From NCBI GenBank assembly GCA_948144175.1, contig CANXME010000105.1, forward strand, positions 62,001 to 126,000: 64,000 nucleotides of DNA, in the 5' to 3' direction. The DNA is from Closterium sp. NIES-65. Lineage: Eukaryota; Streptophyta; Zygnematophyceae; Desmidiales; Closteriaceae. The position numbers and the translations under genes were made by a program. This document shows positions 1 through 11,200 of this stretch, in pieces (positions within the stretch are counted from its first letter, which is position 1; every line of letters starts with the position of its first letter). The notes below the pieces were generated by a model. It saw only the letters and a list, made by a program, of their open reading frames with translations. It made no database searches and had not been told where the DNA came from.

Positions 1-487
1 GCGTGGAGTCGTCTTTGAGCACCTTGCCCTGGTGGATCAGCAGCTGCTGCTCGCGCGGAAACGCCGCGCCCTGAATCTCAAAGATCTTCCCCTTCACCTC
101 CGCCACCTGCGGGAGTGCGGGTCACAGGGGTTCACCGATGCACTCAATAGATTACTGGTATAAATCACGACAGTGCACCTATCAACGCCGCGCCCTGAAC
201 CTCGAAAATCTTCCCCTTCACTTCCGCTATCTGCGGGAATTCGACGGGTTCAGGGCACAGAGATTCGCTATGGTAAATCTTGATAGTGGATCTATCAGCG
301 CGCAGGTATCCGAATGGCAGTTTCCGGTCCTGAGAGAGAATCTATCGGCGATGCATCGGCGGATCTTGGGTTATCTGAGGTTCGACGTTTCTTGCGTTGG
401 AAAATGTTTGGCGGATCTTGCCTTGTCTGACGGCTCGACGTTGACGTCGAATTGAAGCCCCTTGAGGGTCTTCACGGTGACCTTCAT
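1..487 (-). CDS. RAD23: RAD23 ubiquitin receptor, 5' end (partial)
   Basis: Amino-terminal ubiquitin-like domain of a RAD23 protein, which shuttles ubiquitylated proteins to the proteasome and takes part in nucleotide-excision repair. Exon 1 (422-487) starts at the ATG at 487 and begins MKVTVKTLKG, the family's usual start. Exon 2 (106 down to the window edge) continues VAEVKGKIFEIQG and then QQLLIHQGKVLKDDST, the second half of the ubiquitin fold. The reading phase is 0 at the joint. The intron (107-421) has a GC donor (AAG|gcaag) and an AG acceptor. The UBA and XPC-binding domains would lie beyond the left edge. A truncated, diverged second copy of the exon 2 start sits in the intron. It is transcribed divergently from the V-ATPase H gene. 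Family call is firm; the GC donor is inferred from frame continuity. Confidence 0.85.
188..236 (-). repeat. truncated copy of RAD23 exon 2 in intron 1
   Basis: On the minus strand an acceptor-like cccgcag is followed by a diverged copy of the exon 2 start (IAEVKGKIFEVQGAA). After about 45 bases the similarity ends. The copy has its acceptor side but no 3' part, and it lies upstream of the intact exon, the same polarity as copies in the other genes of the window. Confidence 0.7.
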
Positions 488-1233
488 CGCCCCACTCTCC
501 GCTGCGTCTCTCTTCCCCTCTGTGTGTGTGCGCTGCTGCTGGCCGTTGCTGCTACACCTATCGGAGCAACTAATAACAGCAGCTTCGCGAATTTTCACCA
601 CGCGCTGAATTATATGGATGAAACTGAGGTTAGAAACTATGCGTTGAAGCTAATTGAACTGGCTTTAGCAGATCCTGAAAGTTGGGGCAAAGTGGGCGGA
701 TGCTTGGTGGATTTCAGATTCAGTCTTCTTGCAGTAGAGTAGAGTGGTGAGGAGGGGTTAATATGGCACAAAAAGGAAATGAGGGGAGTGGCGGAGGCAG
801 CGCGAAGAGACGAGAGGGACCGAAACCCCGCCTGCTGCATTGTCAGCGCCACGCCTGCAAGCGAGAGGCGCGAAACGTTTCGTTATTTGGTTGCGTAACA
901 TTCTCGGTATATTATATCAGAGAAATGAGAACACTCCAACTGTTATTGTATGAATATTCAATATTTCCACTTCCGAGGTTCAGAAATGCCTCGATATTGT
1001 CAGAAATGGCTCTGCTCAGGGCCGCTTGTGCTCTGCTGGGATTCCCTAGGGGTTCACCGCTCAATCCTGAAACAAGCAGGGCTAGCACAGCTTCGTTCAG
1101 ATTATTCCTTCATTGCCGTTTCTGAAGCACGTGACTGATTACAGCTTATCTCATACGTGCATAGGCGGCATCTCCGCACTTGTTAATAGCCCTCTTACGC
1201 TATTGGCCAGAGTATCTGAGCGAGATCGCGTAG
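488..1233. other. divergent promoter region RAD23 / VHA-H
   Basis: About 750 bases lie between the RAD23 start codon and the proposed VHA-H start codon. I see no coding similarity. Both 5' UTRs and promoters must be here, but no TATA box or other element stands out clearly enough to annotate. Confidence 0.4.
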
Positions 1234-4200
1234 ATGGAGGGGTCGTTCGAGTCGTACAAGGAGAAGGTGCGCATTCGGATCTCCCTCCTTCGCGTCCTTC
1301 GTTCCGAATCCAGCCGTCCTCTGCTGACCATTAAAGAGCACACGAATGAATAAAGGCGTCTGGTCTCGAGCTCGAGCTACAAATTTCTAGACGCCTAGTG
1401 ATCCCATTTTCAGATCCATATCCTTGTTGTTTCGCCCCTTGCTGTGCGGCTCGGGCCGTTACTCGCGGCCCTCAGATCTGCGGCCTACATAGCTCTATCT
1501 GCCGCGCACCACATTGTTATCGTGACGGCGTCCCATCCCATGCTACTTTGATATGCCTGATTCTGCGAAACGTCTCACGTCGTCGCGTGCGATGACATTT
1601 CCCGTCGCGTGCGACGCCTGGTTCCTGTCGCCCGCCGTCGCAGGTGCTGCTGGGCGACGTGGCGTGGGACACGTACGTGACGGCGAAGCTGATCACGGGC
1701 ACGGACTTCCAGCTGCTGCGCCGCTACGACCACCGCTCCAAGGAGGTCCAGGCCGCGCTGCTCGAAGAGGCAAGCGCCCATTCCCCACTCCCCTTCCGTC
1801 CTTACTTCCTCGCTCCTCTCCCTTCCCCTCCTTTCCCTCTCTGCGTTTTTAAGACGTCTCAAAATTCTGAGACGCTACGACCACCGCTCCAAGGAGGTCC
1901 AGGCCGCGCTGCTCGAAGAGGCAAGCGCCTCAGCAACTGCCTCTCCGCTCCTCGCGCCTCTCTTTCTCCCTCTTCGGTTCTCGCGTTTATGCGTTTCTTT
2001 CGTCCTGGCCGCACGGCATTCTTCGGTCACCCTCGCCTGGTTCCCTACAAAGCGACCGTTTTTACGCATGTCGTTTCCCGTTACTGCTGTTGCGACTTGT
2101 GTCAGCGTCGCAGCTGTTCCTCCATAGCTCCATAGTATGCAACACTAAATGGCCCTGTCACAACTTGAGTGCTACCCCTTTTCTTCGGTGCCCTTACGGT
2201 TGTCGAAATTTGTCCCCTATTTTTGTCTGGTTCCACTCATTGGCCTGGCAGAACGGCGTCGGATACGTGCGCACGTTTATATCCGTACTGAAGAATGTAT
2301 TCAAAGAGGAGACCGTGGAGTACACCATTGCTCTCATCGACGAGCTTTTAACAAGTAACGGTTCTTGCTCTTGGCGTTGACGAACGCATAACGCAGAAAA
2401 CGAGCTCGTGCGTAGAACCGCAACTTGTAACTGGTATCATCATGTGTTGTCTAGTGAGCAAGTGTCGAGTGTAGCAGCGTGGAAAGCATTCTATTGTCTC
2501 CCACACGCCATGCGTTCATGCTGCCGCTTGTGTGTGCTGCAGGGGACAAGAAGAGGGCGCGCTTGTTCCACGATCCATCCATAACGGACGATGTCTATGC
2601 GCCCTTCATCAGGTGAGCGCCCTTCATCAGGTGAGCGCCCTTCATCAGGTGAGCGCCCTTCATCAGGTGAGTGAGCGCCCTTCATCAGGTGAGTGAGCGC
2701 CCTTCATCAGGTGAGTGAGCGCCCTTCATCAGGTGAGTGAGCGCCCTTCATCAGGTGAGTGAGCGCTTTTCATTCATCAGGTGAGTGAGCGCCTTTCATC
2801 AGGTGAGTGAGCGCCCGTCCTCACCCATCTCTTGCACACCCAACTCACCAGTCCCCCACTTCATCAACAACCCTATCCAACTCTGCACTGCCTGTCTCTC
2901 CACCATCCCACCATGAACTGCCCACCCTCCGCCATCGCAGACTGTTGGGGCACACCAACTGGTTCGTGCTGGAAGCCACGTCGCGGATTCTGCCCCTCAT
3001 CATTGTGTGAGTGCTCATCTTCTGCTTGTCGTGCATGCCGTTATGTGAGCACTGTTCGCTGTTTGCTGCTTCCCATGCATGCCATCGTGTGAGCGCTCTG
3101 CTTCCTGCTACCATGCATTTCTCTCTCATCATCGTGTGAGTGCCTTTTGCTGTCTGCTGCTTCCCGTGCATGCCTCTCTGCATCACGACGTCTGTACCTC
3201 ACCCCTGTGTATCCAGTGAATAGGAAACACTTGTCCACAGCACCTGCCCCTCCAATCATAATAACGTCCTTCCGTGCATCTCCCCTCCCCCCCTTAAATC
3301 ACCCCCTCTCCAACGGCCGTTCCCGCCTCGTGCCTGCCCGCCCACCAGCTCTCGCCCGCACAGCTCTTCCGCGCCTGCAGCAGCAGCTGGGGCAGAGACG
3401 CCCGCATCCCCCCCAGCAGGCGACATAGACTACGTGCTTGAGCCCTTCATTGCCTTTCTCTGCCACCAGGTGAGCCATGCCCATGACCTAGTGATCTCGT
3501 TTTCCCCCACAGCTCGTCCGCACTCGCAGCGTCAGCAGCAGCAGCACCAGCAGAAGCAGGGGAAGGGACGCCCGCGTCCCCCCCAGCAGGCGACATAGAC
3601 TACGTGGTTGAGCCCTTCATCGCCTTTCTCTGCCACCAGGTGAGTGCTCTGCCATGCCCACGTCCTAGTCATCTCGCTTCCCCCTCACCACCATATTTAC
3701 CCTTTCCCCACACCTCTCCGCCTCCCCATTTCCCTCCCTTCTGCCCCCAGCTGACTCGCCCGGTGCGCGCGGTGCCATCAGCCGTAACAGCGCTCGCCAC
3801 AACGCTCAGGGGCGTATTCGCTTTTAAGGCTCCTCAGTTATCAACCTTCACACATTTCCGTCTCTCCCCTCCCTCACTCCCTCCCCCAGCTGACTCGCCC
3901 GATGCACCCGGTGCTTGTGGTGCCAGCAGCCATAACAGCGCTCGCCACAACGCTCAGGGACATGTTTACTGTAGAAGCAGAAATCAACCCCCACACCTTT
4001 CCGCCTCTTCTCTCCCCCATCCCCACCCCCAGCTGACTCGCCCGGTGCACCCGGTGCGGGCGGTGCCAGCAGCCACAACAGCGCTGGCGCCAACGCGCAG
4101 GGACATGTCAGCTGTTGAGGCGCCTCATAAATCAATCCCCACACCTCTCCGCCTCTCCTTCCCCCTGCCTCCCCCCCTCCCACCCCCAGCTGACTCGCCC

Positions 4201-7200
4201 GGTGCACCTGGTGAGGGCAATGCCAGCAGCCATAACAGCACTCGCCACAATGCTCAGGGACGTGTCAGCTCGCTCCATCTTTGCCAAGGCTGATGGCGTG
4301 CGCCTGCACAGTCCCTCCTCTATCCCCACACATGTCCCCATCGCACCCTCCCTCCCTACCCCCCTCCCACCCCCAGCTGACTCGCCCGGTGCACCCGGTG
4401 CGGGCAATGCCAGCAGCCATAACAGCGCTGGCCACCACACTCAGGGACGTGTCGGCTCGCTCCATCTTTGCCAAGGCGGATGGTGTGCGCCTGCTGCTGC
4501 CCTACATTGCACCCGTGGCTGGCCAGAACCAGATGCAGGTGTGATGGCTGATGGTTTAATTCGTAATGGTGTGGTTTGTTATGGTGTGTGCTTTTGGATT
4601 CGGTTGTGTTGTGTGGTACCTGCTGCTTCCCTACATCGCACCCGTGGCTGGCCAGAATCAGATGCAGGTGTGATGGCATGGCATGTGGTGTGATGCGTTA
4701 TGGTGTGGTTCGTTTTGGTGTGGGCTTTCTCACACGTTTTTGCTTCTGCACTGCCTGCTGCTGCTGTACGGTGTGCCCGTGGCCGGCCAGAACCAGATGC
4801 CCCATGTGTTACAATGCATGCTCTTAGACAGCACTGCATGAGTGCTCAACGCCCTGACCCCATGCCTCTGTCTCTTCCTGTCTCACACCCCCCTCTCCCC
4901 CACCTCCCATCCTCGCCTCCTTTATTCCCCCCCCATTCAGCTGCTGTACGAGGCGGTGCTGTGCCTCTGGCTGCTCTCCTTCCACGAGCCTTCCCTGGAG
5001 GCCATTCGCCAGGCGCGCATTCTGCCGCGCCTCATTGACGTTGCCAAGAGCTCCGCTAAAGAAAAGGTGGGTAGCTGCGCTGACTTTTGACTCAACTCAA
5101 AAGTCAACTCATCATTCACCAGGCGCGCATTCTCCCGCGCCTCATTGACGTTGCCAAGGGCTCCGCCAAGGAGAAGGTAACGAGCTGGGAGCACAGGCAT
5201 AGCAGGCCAGATGTAGCATGGCTCCTGAGTCCACTCACTCCTCTCACTGTTCCCGCTCCACTCAAGTCATTTGAGGCATACTTTGTCTCGTTTTTTAGGC
5301 TAATAGCTTCGCCAGAGGAAGGAAAGAGCTCCCATTCTGTCACCTCCCTTCACCACTCCCCACCCTCCAACCCCTTTTCTCCATCTTGTCGCACCCCCCC
5401 TCCCCCTTCTCTCTCCACCTCCCCTCACGTCCCACAGATAGTGCGGGTGGCGTGGTGGTGCTGACGTTGAGCAACCTCATCATCTGCGGGCACCTGGGGG
5501 CATCGATGGTGGAGCTGGGGCTGCCAGACCGTCGCACAGCAACTCACTCCTCTGCGCCTCTCCCAACCAACCACCTTCTCACCCTCACATGTCACAGATT
5601 GTGCGAGTGGCGGTGCTCACCCTCAGCAATCTGATGACCCGCGGGCACCTGGGGGCATCAATGGTGGAGCTGGGGCTGCCAGACGGACGCACAGCAGCTC
5701 ACAGCCCTGCACCCCCTTTCACATCTCTTCACCGCTCTTAACCCCCGAACCCCCACCTCCCAACCTCACAGATTGTGCGGGTGGCAGTGCTCACTCTGAG
5801 CAATCTCATGACCCGCGGGCACCTGGGAGCATCAATGGTGGAGCTGGGGCTGCCCAAGGTCGTGCAGAGCCTCACACCTCTCCACCTCTCCCAACCCCCC
5901 AACCTCCCACCCACACGTGCCACAGATAGTGCGAGTGGCAGTGCTCACTCTCAGCAACCTGATGACCCGCGGGCACCTGGGGGCATCCATGGTGGAGCTG
6001 GGGCTGCCCAAGGTCGTGCAGAGCCTCAAACTGCACGCGTGGCACGACGAGGTGAGCTGGCAGCATGACGTAGCACGACGAGGTGAGCTGGCAGCATGAC
6101 GTGGCACGACGAGGTGAGCTGGCAGCATGACGCGGCACGACGAGGTGAACTGGCAGCATGACGTGGCGCTGGAGGTAAGCTGGCAGTATGATGTGGCAGG
6201 ACGAGGTGAGCTGGCAGCATGACGTGGCATGACATGGTGAGTGCCATGCCAGGGCATAATGCACACTCATGCCGTGAGCTGCAGCCTGCAGCTCGTTTCT
6301 TGTGCCCTGCACTCTCGTGCCATCTATGCATGCCTCGCCCCCCATCATCGTGCGTCCCCTCTCTGACCACAATACTCCCATCTGCCCCATCCATGCTTCA
6401 CGCTGCCCCTACCAGGATCTGAACGAGGCTCTAGAGGCGCTGGACGTGGGGTTGAGGCACAACCTGCGCGTGATGAGCTCGTTTGCCAAGTACTACCGCC
6501 AGGCCAGGAGGTGCTCTGAGGCGCGCTCACAAGCCTCATATCACACCGTCTTCCCTTCCTTCCCTCTCTGTTCCCTGCGCGTCTCACACTGCCACCATCA
6601 TCAGGACCTGAAGGAGGCTCTTGAGGCGCTGGACGTGGGGTTGAGGCACAACCTGCGCGTGATGAGCTCGTTCGACAAGTACCGCCAGGAGGTGCTGTCG
6701 GGCTCGCTCGACTGGACGCCCATGCACAAGGACGCGGCATTCTGGCGCGAGAATGTCATGCACTTTGAGGATAATGATTTCCAGGTATGTGGCTGGGTGG
6801 TGTGCGGTGCTGTGCGGTTGTGAGATTTATGGGGTTGACTGACTGGACGCCCGCGCACAGGATCTTCTGGCGGGAGAATGTGATGCACGTTGAGGATAAC
6901 GACTTCCAGGTTTGTGGATGGGTGGTGTGTGGTGAGTGCTGTGCGGTTGTGAGGGTCTTGGGGTTGCCTGACTGGACGCCCATGCACAAGGATGCGGTTT
7001 TCTTGTGCGAAAATGTCATGCACTTCGAAAACTACGACTTCCAGGTATGAGAGTCTGGGTGGTGTGCGGTACTGTGCGGTTCTGAGGGTGTCGGGCATGA
7101 GCCACGAGCCGTGCATGCTGGCAGTGGTGGCATGCCATGTCACGACCTGGGGCAGTTCATCTCATGTCTTATGCGCCTTAGACGTCTCATCCGTCCAACC

Positions 7201-7482
7201 CCACTTCACCTTCCCTCCTTCCCTACCCCACACCAGGTGCTGCGAGCATTGGTGGCCTTACTCGACACAAGCCACGAGGCAAAGACTTTGGCAGTGGCGT
7301 GTCACGACCTGGGCCAGTTCATCACATACCATCCGGCGGGGCGGGGAGTGGCGCACGACATGAAGGGCAAGGAGCGAGTGCTGCGCCTGCTGGACCATGC
7401 CGACCCCGACGTGCGCAAGCAGGCCCTGCTGGCCGTGCAGAAGCTGCTGCTGTCTGCCAAGTATGTCTCGTATCTGCAGTGA
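1234..7482 (+). CDS. VHA-H: V-type proton ATPase subunit H
   Basis: Regulatory subunit H of the V1 sector of the vacuolar proton pump, an armadillo/HEAT-type protein that couples V1 to V0. Exons supported by frame: 1234-1266, 1644-1769 (GC donor), 2252-2354, 2543-2612, 2941-3006, 3513-3639 (alternative copy 3364-3469), 4377-4538, 4941-5066, 5926-6051, 6605-6784, 7237-7482. Together they give about 454 residues, against roughly 440 in land plants. Recognisable family segments in order are WDTYVTAKLI, FKEETVEY, RARLFHD, FAKADGVRLLLP, LLYEAVLCLWLLSFHEP, SSFDKYRQEVLSG, DWTPMHKD, FWRENVMHFEDNDFQ and the C-terminal LLLSAKYVSYLQ before TGA. The ATG at 1234 gives a short exon (MEGSFESYKEK) in the right phase; it is plausible but the least certain exon. 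Nearly every intron holds partial copies of the neighbouring exon. Confidence 0.9.
1723..1929 (+). repeat. VHA-H: duplicated end of VHA-H exon 2 with palindrome at the joint
   Basis: The 56 bases 1723-1778 (end of exon 2 with its GC donor) recur at 1874-1929. Between them, at 1847-1864, lies TTTTAAGACGTCTCAAAA, an 18-bp palindrome with one mismatched pair. A second small hairpin (CGTCTCA / TGAGACG) overlaps it at about 1855-1874. The second copy also ends GAAGAG|gcaagc. Confidence 0.85.
2599..2815 (+). repeat. VHA-H: splice-donor minisatellite after VHA-H exon 4
   Basis: The exon end and donor, CCCTTCATCAG|gtgagc, is repeated about ten times, first as an 18-bp and then as a 22-bp unit (the longer one adds gtga). 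Each unit carries a consensus GT donor. Only the first donor (2613) keeps the frame: reading on gives AGG TGA, an in-frame stop. The last units are slightly degenerate. Confidence 0.9.
3364..3639 (+). repeat. VHA-H: two intact copies of VHA-H exon 6
   Basis: Exon copies at 3364-3469 and 3513-3639 both have an AG acceptor, an open frame ending in the same peptide (PFIAFLCHQ) and a GT donor (gtgagc, gtgagt). They differ in the length of an alanine-rich stretch (7 codons) and by LE versus VE substitutions. Both enter in the same phase and leave in phase 0. Joining both would therefore break the frame, so the copies can only be used as alternatives. Confidence 0.8.
3751..4320 (+). repeat. VHA-H: four 3'-truncated copies of VHA-H exon 7
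   Basis: Copies begin at about 3751, 3891, 4033 and 4191, each with its own ccccag acceptor and the peptide start LTRPV or a variant. They lose similarity after 60-120 bases. The intact exon is the fifth, at 4377-4538. Palindrome-like sequence follows copy 1 (around 3822-3838, degenerate) and copy 3 (TGAGGCGCCTCA at 4116-4127, perfect). Confidence 0.85.
4617..4800 (+). repeat. VHA-H: 5'-truncated copies of the end of VHA-H exon 7
   Basis: Downstream of the intact exon two fragments repeat its last 45-50 bases (peptide IAPVAGQNQMQ or variant). The first still has a gtgtga donor like the true one; the second has decayed. Fragments downstream of the exon keep the donor side, the mirror image of the upstream copies. 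Confidence 0.75.
5002..5177 (+). repeat. VHA-H: duplicated end of VHA-H exon 8 with palindrome
   Basis: The last 65 or so bases of exon 8 (5002-5068) recur at 5111-5177 with a few substitutions and a functional-looking donor (GAGAAG|gtaacg). Between them at 5082-5105 is an inverted repeat with 9-bp arms GACTTTTGA and TCAAAAGTC around a 6-base centre. Confidence 0.85.
5437..5890 (+). repeat. VHA-H: three 3'-truncated copies of VHA-H exon 9
   Basis: Copies start at about 5438, 5597 and 5771, each after a cacag acceptor, and read VRVAVLTLSNL or close variants. They end inside the exon after GLP or after a few further codons. The intact exon is the last, 5926-6051. Confidence 0.85.
6040..6245 (+). 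repeat. VHA-H: splice-donor minisatellite after VHA-H exon 9
   Basis: About six units of roughly 31 bp, each containing the exon end plus donor, GACGAG|gtgagc, followed by tggcagcatgacg. The first donor (6052) is the true exon end by frame; later units diverge (one has gtaagc). Confidence 0.85.
6414..7165 (+). repeat. VHA-H: partial copies around VHA-H exons 10 and 11
   Basis: A 3'-truncated copy of exon 10 lies at about 6414-6513, upstream of the intact exon (6605-6784). Donor-side fragments follow at about 6838-6910 and 6967-7046, repeating the DWTPMHKD...NDFQ end. A fragment of exon 11 (LAVACHDLGQFI region) lies at about 7119-7165, followed by a TTAGACGTCTCAT-like joint at about 7175. Confidence 0.8.
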
Positions 7483-8286
7483 GGGAGTAGGGGAGGGGGG
7501 TATGTTTCATACCTGCAGTGACGGGGGTGGGGACCCGGGAGAGGAGTGGAGGCAAGAGGTGGCAGGCAGTGATTGTTGCTGGCGACTGGGAGTGGCAGTG
7601 CAGCAGAGGGGTGTTGAGCTGCTGGTTTCCTGCCCTGTGTCTATGCATACAAAGCAACTCAACTCGCCGCGGATGTGCTGTAAATGCTCTGCTCATGCTG
7701 CTCTCTCTACCCATAATGCAAAGAGTATGCGACTTCGATGTTCACTACAATAGTCAGCATGTAAGTGTACCACATAGGGTAGTGTAGCTTGTTCCATAGC
7801 CACATGATGTTTGTTACACTATTCTACTCTTTGAGCTCTCCCTACATTAGCGATCCTTGTCAGACTACAGTGCTGGTTGAACTTTTCCTTTTGCACACCT
7901 GACAGTCCATGCATGCAACCATACATACAGATCTCCGTGCCAGCATTGCTGCTGGAAGCAACCAAAAAAGAATGTTGTTAACCGCTGGTTTTTCTGTAGC
8001 CCACATTTGTGTTTACTGTACAAACTCAATGCTGCTGCCAGTAGCAAGAGTGCAAGAACCACACTGCCACAGTTCCACCTCCTGTGCGAATGGTACCGTA
8101 CATTTGTGAGGCACCTCAAAATTTGTTTCATGGTATGGTACCAACCAAGCAGGTGAGCAGCCGGGACACAGGGAAAGCTGAGTGCCTGCCTGCCTGCCAG
8201 CAGCCCATGTGGGCACAAAGCCAGCCATTGTTTAAAGCGCATTGCAATCACTGCAGTCACTGTGGTTCACTGCGCCTCCCTGTGGT
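7483..8286. other. convergent 3' region VHA-H / PAA2
   Basis: Noncoding interval between the two stop codons, holding both 3' UTRs. A near-palindromic TGAGGCACCTCA lies at 8107-8118 and shorter inverted repeats surround it. I see no gene here. Confidence 0.5.
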
Positions 8287-11200
8287 TCACTGCGGTGCCT
8301 TGTGCAGTCGCAGCAGCAGCGAGCTGACCACCACGAGCACAGAGCTCCCTGCCATGAGCCCCCCTGCAGGCAAGGAAGGGGGGTGTAAGGAGGAGGGATG
8401 GTGGAAAAGGGAGAGGTGAGATCGGAGATGGGAGAGGGGAGAAGGTGGAGACAGGAAGCATGGAGACAAGGATATGGACTGAAATGGTGGCTGAACAAGT
8501 TGCAATGAGTGCTTAAAGCTCATTGGGCAATGATTACCATCCAAGCAAGGGTGAGCGTGATGATGACATCAGCAAGGGCTGGCGTGATTATTACACCAGC
8601 AAGGAGTCATTGTGATAGTCCTACCAGCAAGCGTGGGTGTGATACTCACACTAGTGAGGGTGAGCAAGATAACTATACAGGAAAGAGTGGGCGTGATAAT
8701 CATACCAGCGAGGGTGGGTGTCAGGGCGATGTCGTAGGCGAAGAGGAAGGCTCCGGCAGCGAGCGGCACGGCCAGGCAGTTGTATGCGAGAGACTTACAA
8801 ATTTACGCAAAAGTCAGCTGGTGAGCATGACAGTCGTACCAGCAAGCGTGGGTGTGAGGGCGATGTCGTAAGCCGGGAGGAAGGCCCCAGCGGCCAGGGG
8901 CACGGCGAGGCAGTTGTATGCGAGGGCCCATGCGAGGTTGAGACGCACTCGGTTCATTGTGGCCCGCGCTAGATGCACCGCCTCCACTAGCTGGTGGTGG
9001 GGAGGGGAGAGTGAGGAGAAATGAGCAGGGGAGAGTGTAGAGGGGGGGGAAGCATGGGAAGGGCCCAGGCAAGGTTGAAACGGACTCTGTTCATTGTGGC
9101 CCGCGCTAGGTGCACCGCCTCCACTAGCTGATGGTGGGGGGGAGGGCGGAGGGTGGGGTTGGTGGGAACGCAAGGAAGTGAGGCATGGCAGGGTGAGCAG
9201 GGAGAGGAGGGAGAAGAGGGAAGGGCAGTTGTATGCGAGGGCCCATGCGAGGTTGAGGCGCACCCGGTTCATTGTGGCTCGCGCTAGATGCACCGCCTCC
9301 ACTAGCTGGTGGTGGGGGGGAGTTGCGAGGGTAGGAACACAGAAGCGAGGCATGGGAGGATGAGTACGAAGATAAGGTGCGGATGTGGCAGAGAAACAAA
9401 GGAGGCAGGGAGGACAGGAGGGAGGGAGTGCTGAAGGAAGGGGAGGAGGACAGAGAAAACGGTTGAAAGCAGACAAAAACGAGTGATGGGACGGGAGAGG
9501 GGAGGCACTGACTGCCACCTATGAGGCGCCTCAACAGGCGTACCTGGGCGAGTCGGTTGACCAGCAGCACAAGGTCAGTGGAGGCGGCACCCAGGCGAGG
9601 TACGTAGGTCACACCTGGGTGAGTCGGTTGCCGAGGTCAGCGGCATCGGCAGCAGCACTCATGACGGCAGAGGTGGCACCCGGGGGAGGCACTGACTGCC
9701 ACTAGCGGGGCGCCTAAAAGGTCGCACTATCGTGGGACCTCAAAGGCCGCACCTGTGTGAGTCGGTTGCCGAGCAGCACGAGGTCAGCAGCATCGGCAGC
9801 AGCACTCATGACAGCGGAGGTGGCACCCGGGGGAGGCACTGCCACTCCCACGTCTGCACGGGCCAGGGCGAGGGTGTCGTTAATGCCGTCTCCCACCTGG
9901 TGTGTGGGGGGGGGGGGGAGGGAGAGGGGAGGGAGGAGAGGGACAAGGCAACGGCCAGAAGTACAATGAGCAGAGCTCATGACAGCAGAGGTGGTACCCG
10001 GGGGTGGTACTGCCACTCCCACGTGTGCACGGGCCAGGGCGAGAGTGTCGTTGATGCCATCGCCCACCTGGCGTCAGTGGTGGGGGACAAGGCAGCAGTG
10101 AGGACATGAGCCAGCTGCACAATGAACGACAATGATGGCGCCCGCTCATACGCTGCACCGCCCGCTAATACGCTGCACCGCACGCACGTACGCTGCACCG
10201 CCCGCTCATACACTGCACCGCACGCTCATACGCTGCACCGCTCAATCATACGCTGCACCGCCCGCTCATACGCTGCACCGCCCGCTCATACGCTGCACCG
10301 CCCGCTCATACGTTGCACCGCCCGCTCATACGTTGCACCGCCCGCTCATACGCTGCACCGCCCGCTCATACGCTGCACCACCCGCTCAGTGGCGGTTCTG
10401 CCACATCCATGTGCTGCTTGCCTCTCCATTCCCTCTCACCGTCCCCATTCACTCTCCACACCATCCTCCCCTCTTCCCACCCTCGCCCCCCTCTTCTCTT
10501 ACCATCGCCACGCTGTGCCTGTCTCTCAGCACGCCCTCCCCCTATTCCTCCCTACTCACCCACTCCCACTCCCTTCCTCCTCTCTCTCTCACCATGGCTA
10601 CACTGTGACCGTCCCGTTGCATGGTCTCAATCGCCTCCACCTTGCCCTCGGGAAGCAGTTTTGCCCACACTTTTTCTCACCTACTCCCTTCCTCCCATCC
10701 CCCCCGCCCTTCTCCCTTCCTCCACCCCACCCTCCCCCCCCCTTCCCTTCTTCCTCTCACCATCGCCACGCTGTGACCGTCCCGTTGCATGCTCTCAATC
10801 GCCTCCGCCTTGCCCTCCGGCAGCAGCCTTCCAAGAACCTTCCCGGGGCCAGCGATGCCAACGGCCTCGGCCACGCGCGTCACTGCAGCCTGCCTGTCGC
10901 CCGACAGCACCGACGCTGACACTCCCAGCGATTCCAGCCTGTGGAAGGTGGAGACAGAGCTTTTTGACTAACAAGATGTTTCAAGAATCAACCACACTTG
11001 CCACGCGGGTCACTGCTGCCTGCCGGTCGCCCGACAGCACCGCTGCTGATACACCTACTGATTCCAACCTGTGGAGGGTGCAGGGAGGAAGCGAGATCCA
11101 GAGCCTTTTGACTAACAAGGTGTTTCAAGAATCATCCACCTCTGCCACGCGCGTCACTGCGGCCTGGCGATCGCCCAACAGCACTGCTGCTGACACTCCC

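Noticed and set aside
1331..1400. aggcgtct...agacgcct inverted repeat near 1,355-1,395 as a transposon or palindrome joint
   Set aside because: The arms are short and no direct repeats flank it, so it does not meet the pattern used for the palindrome finding.
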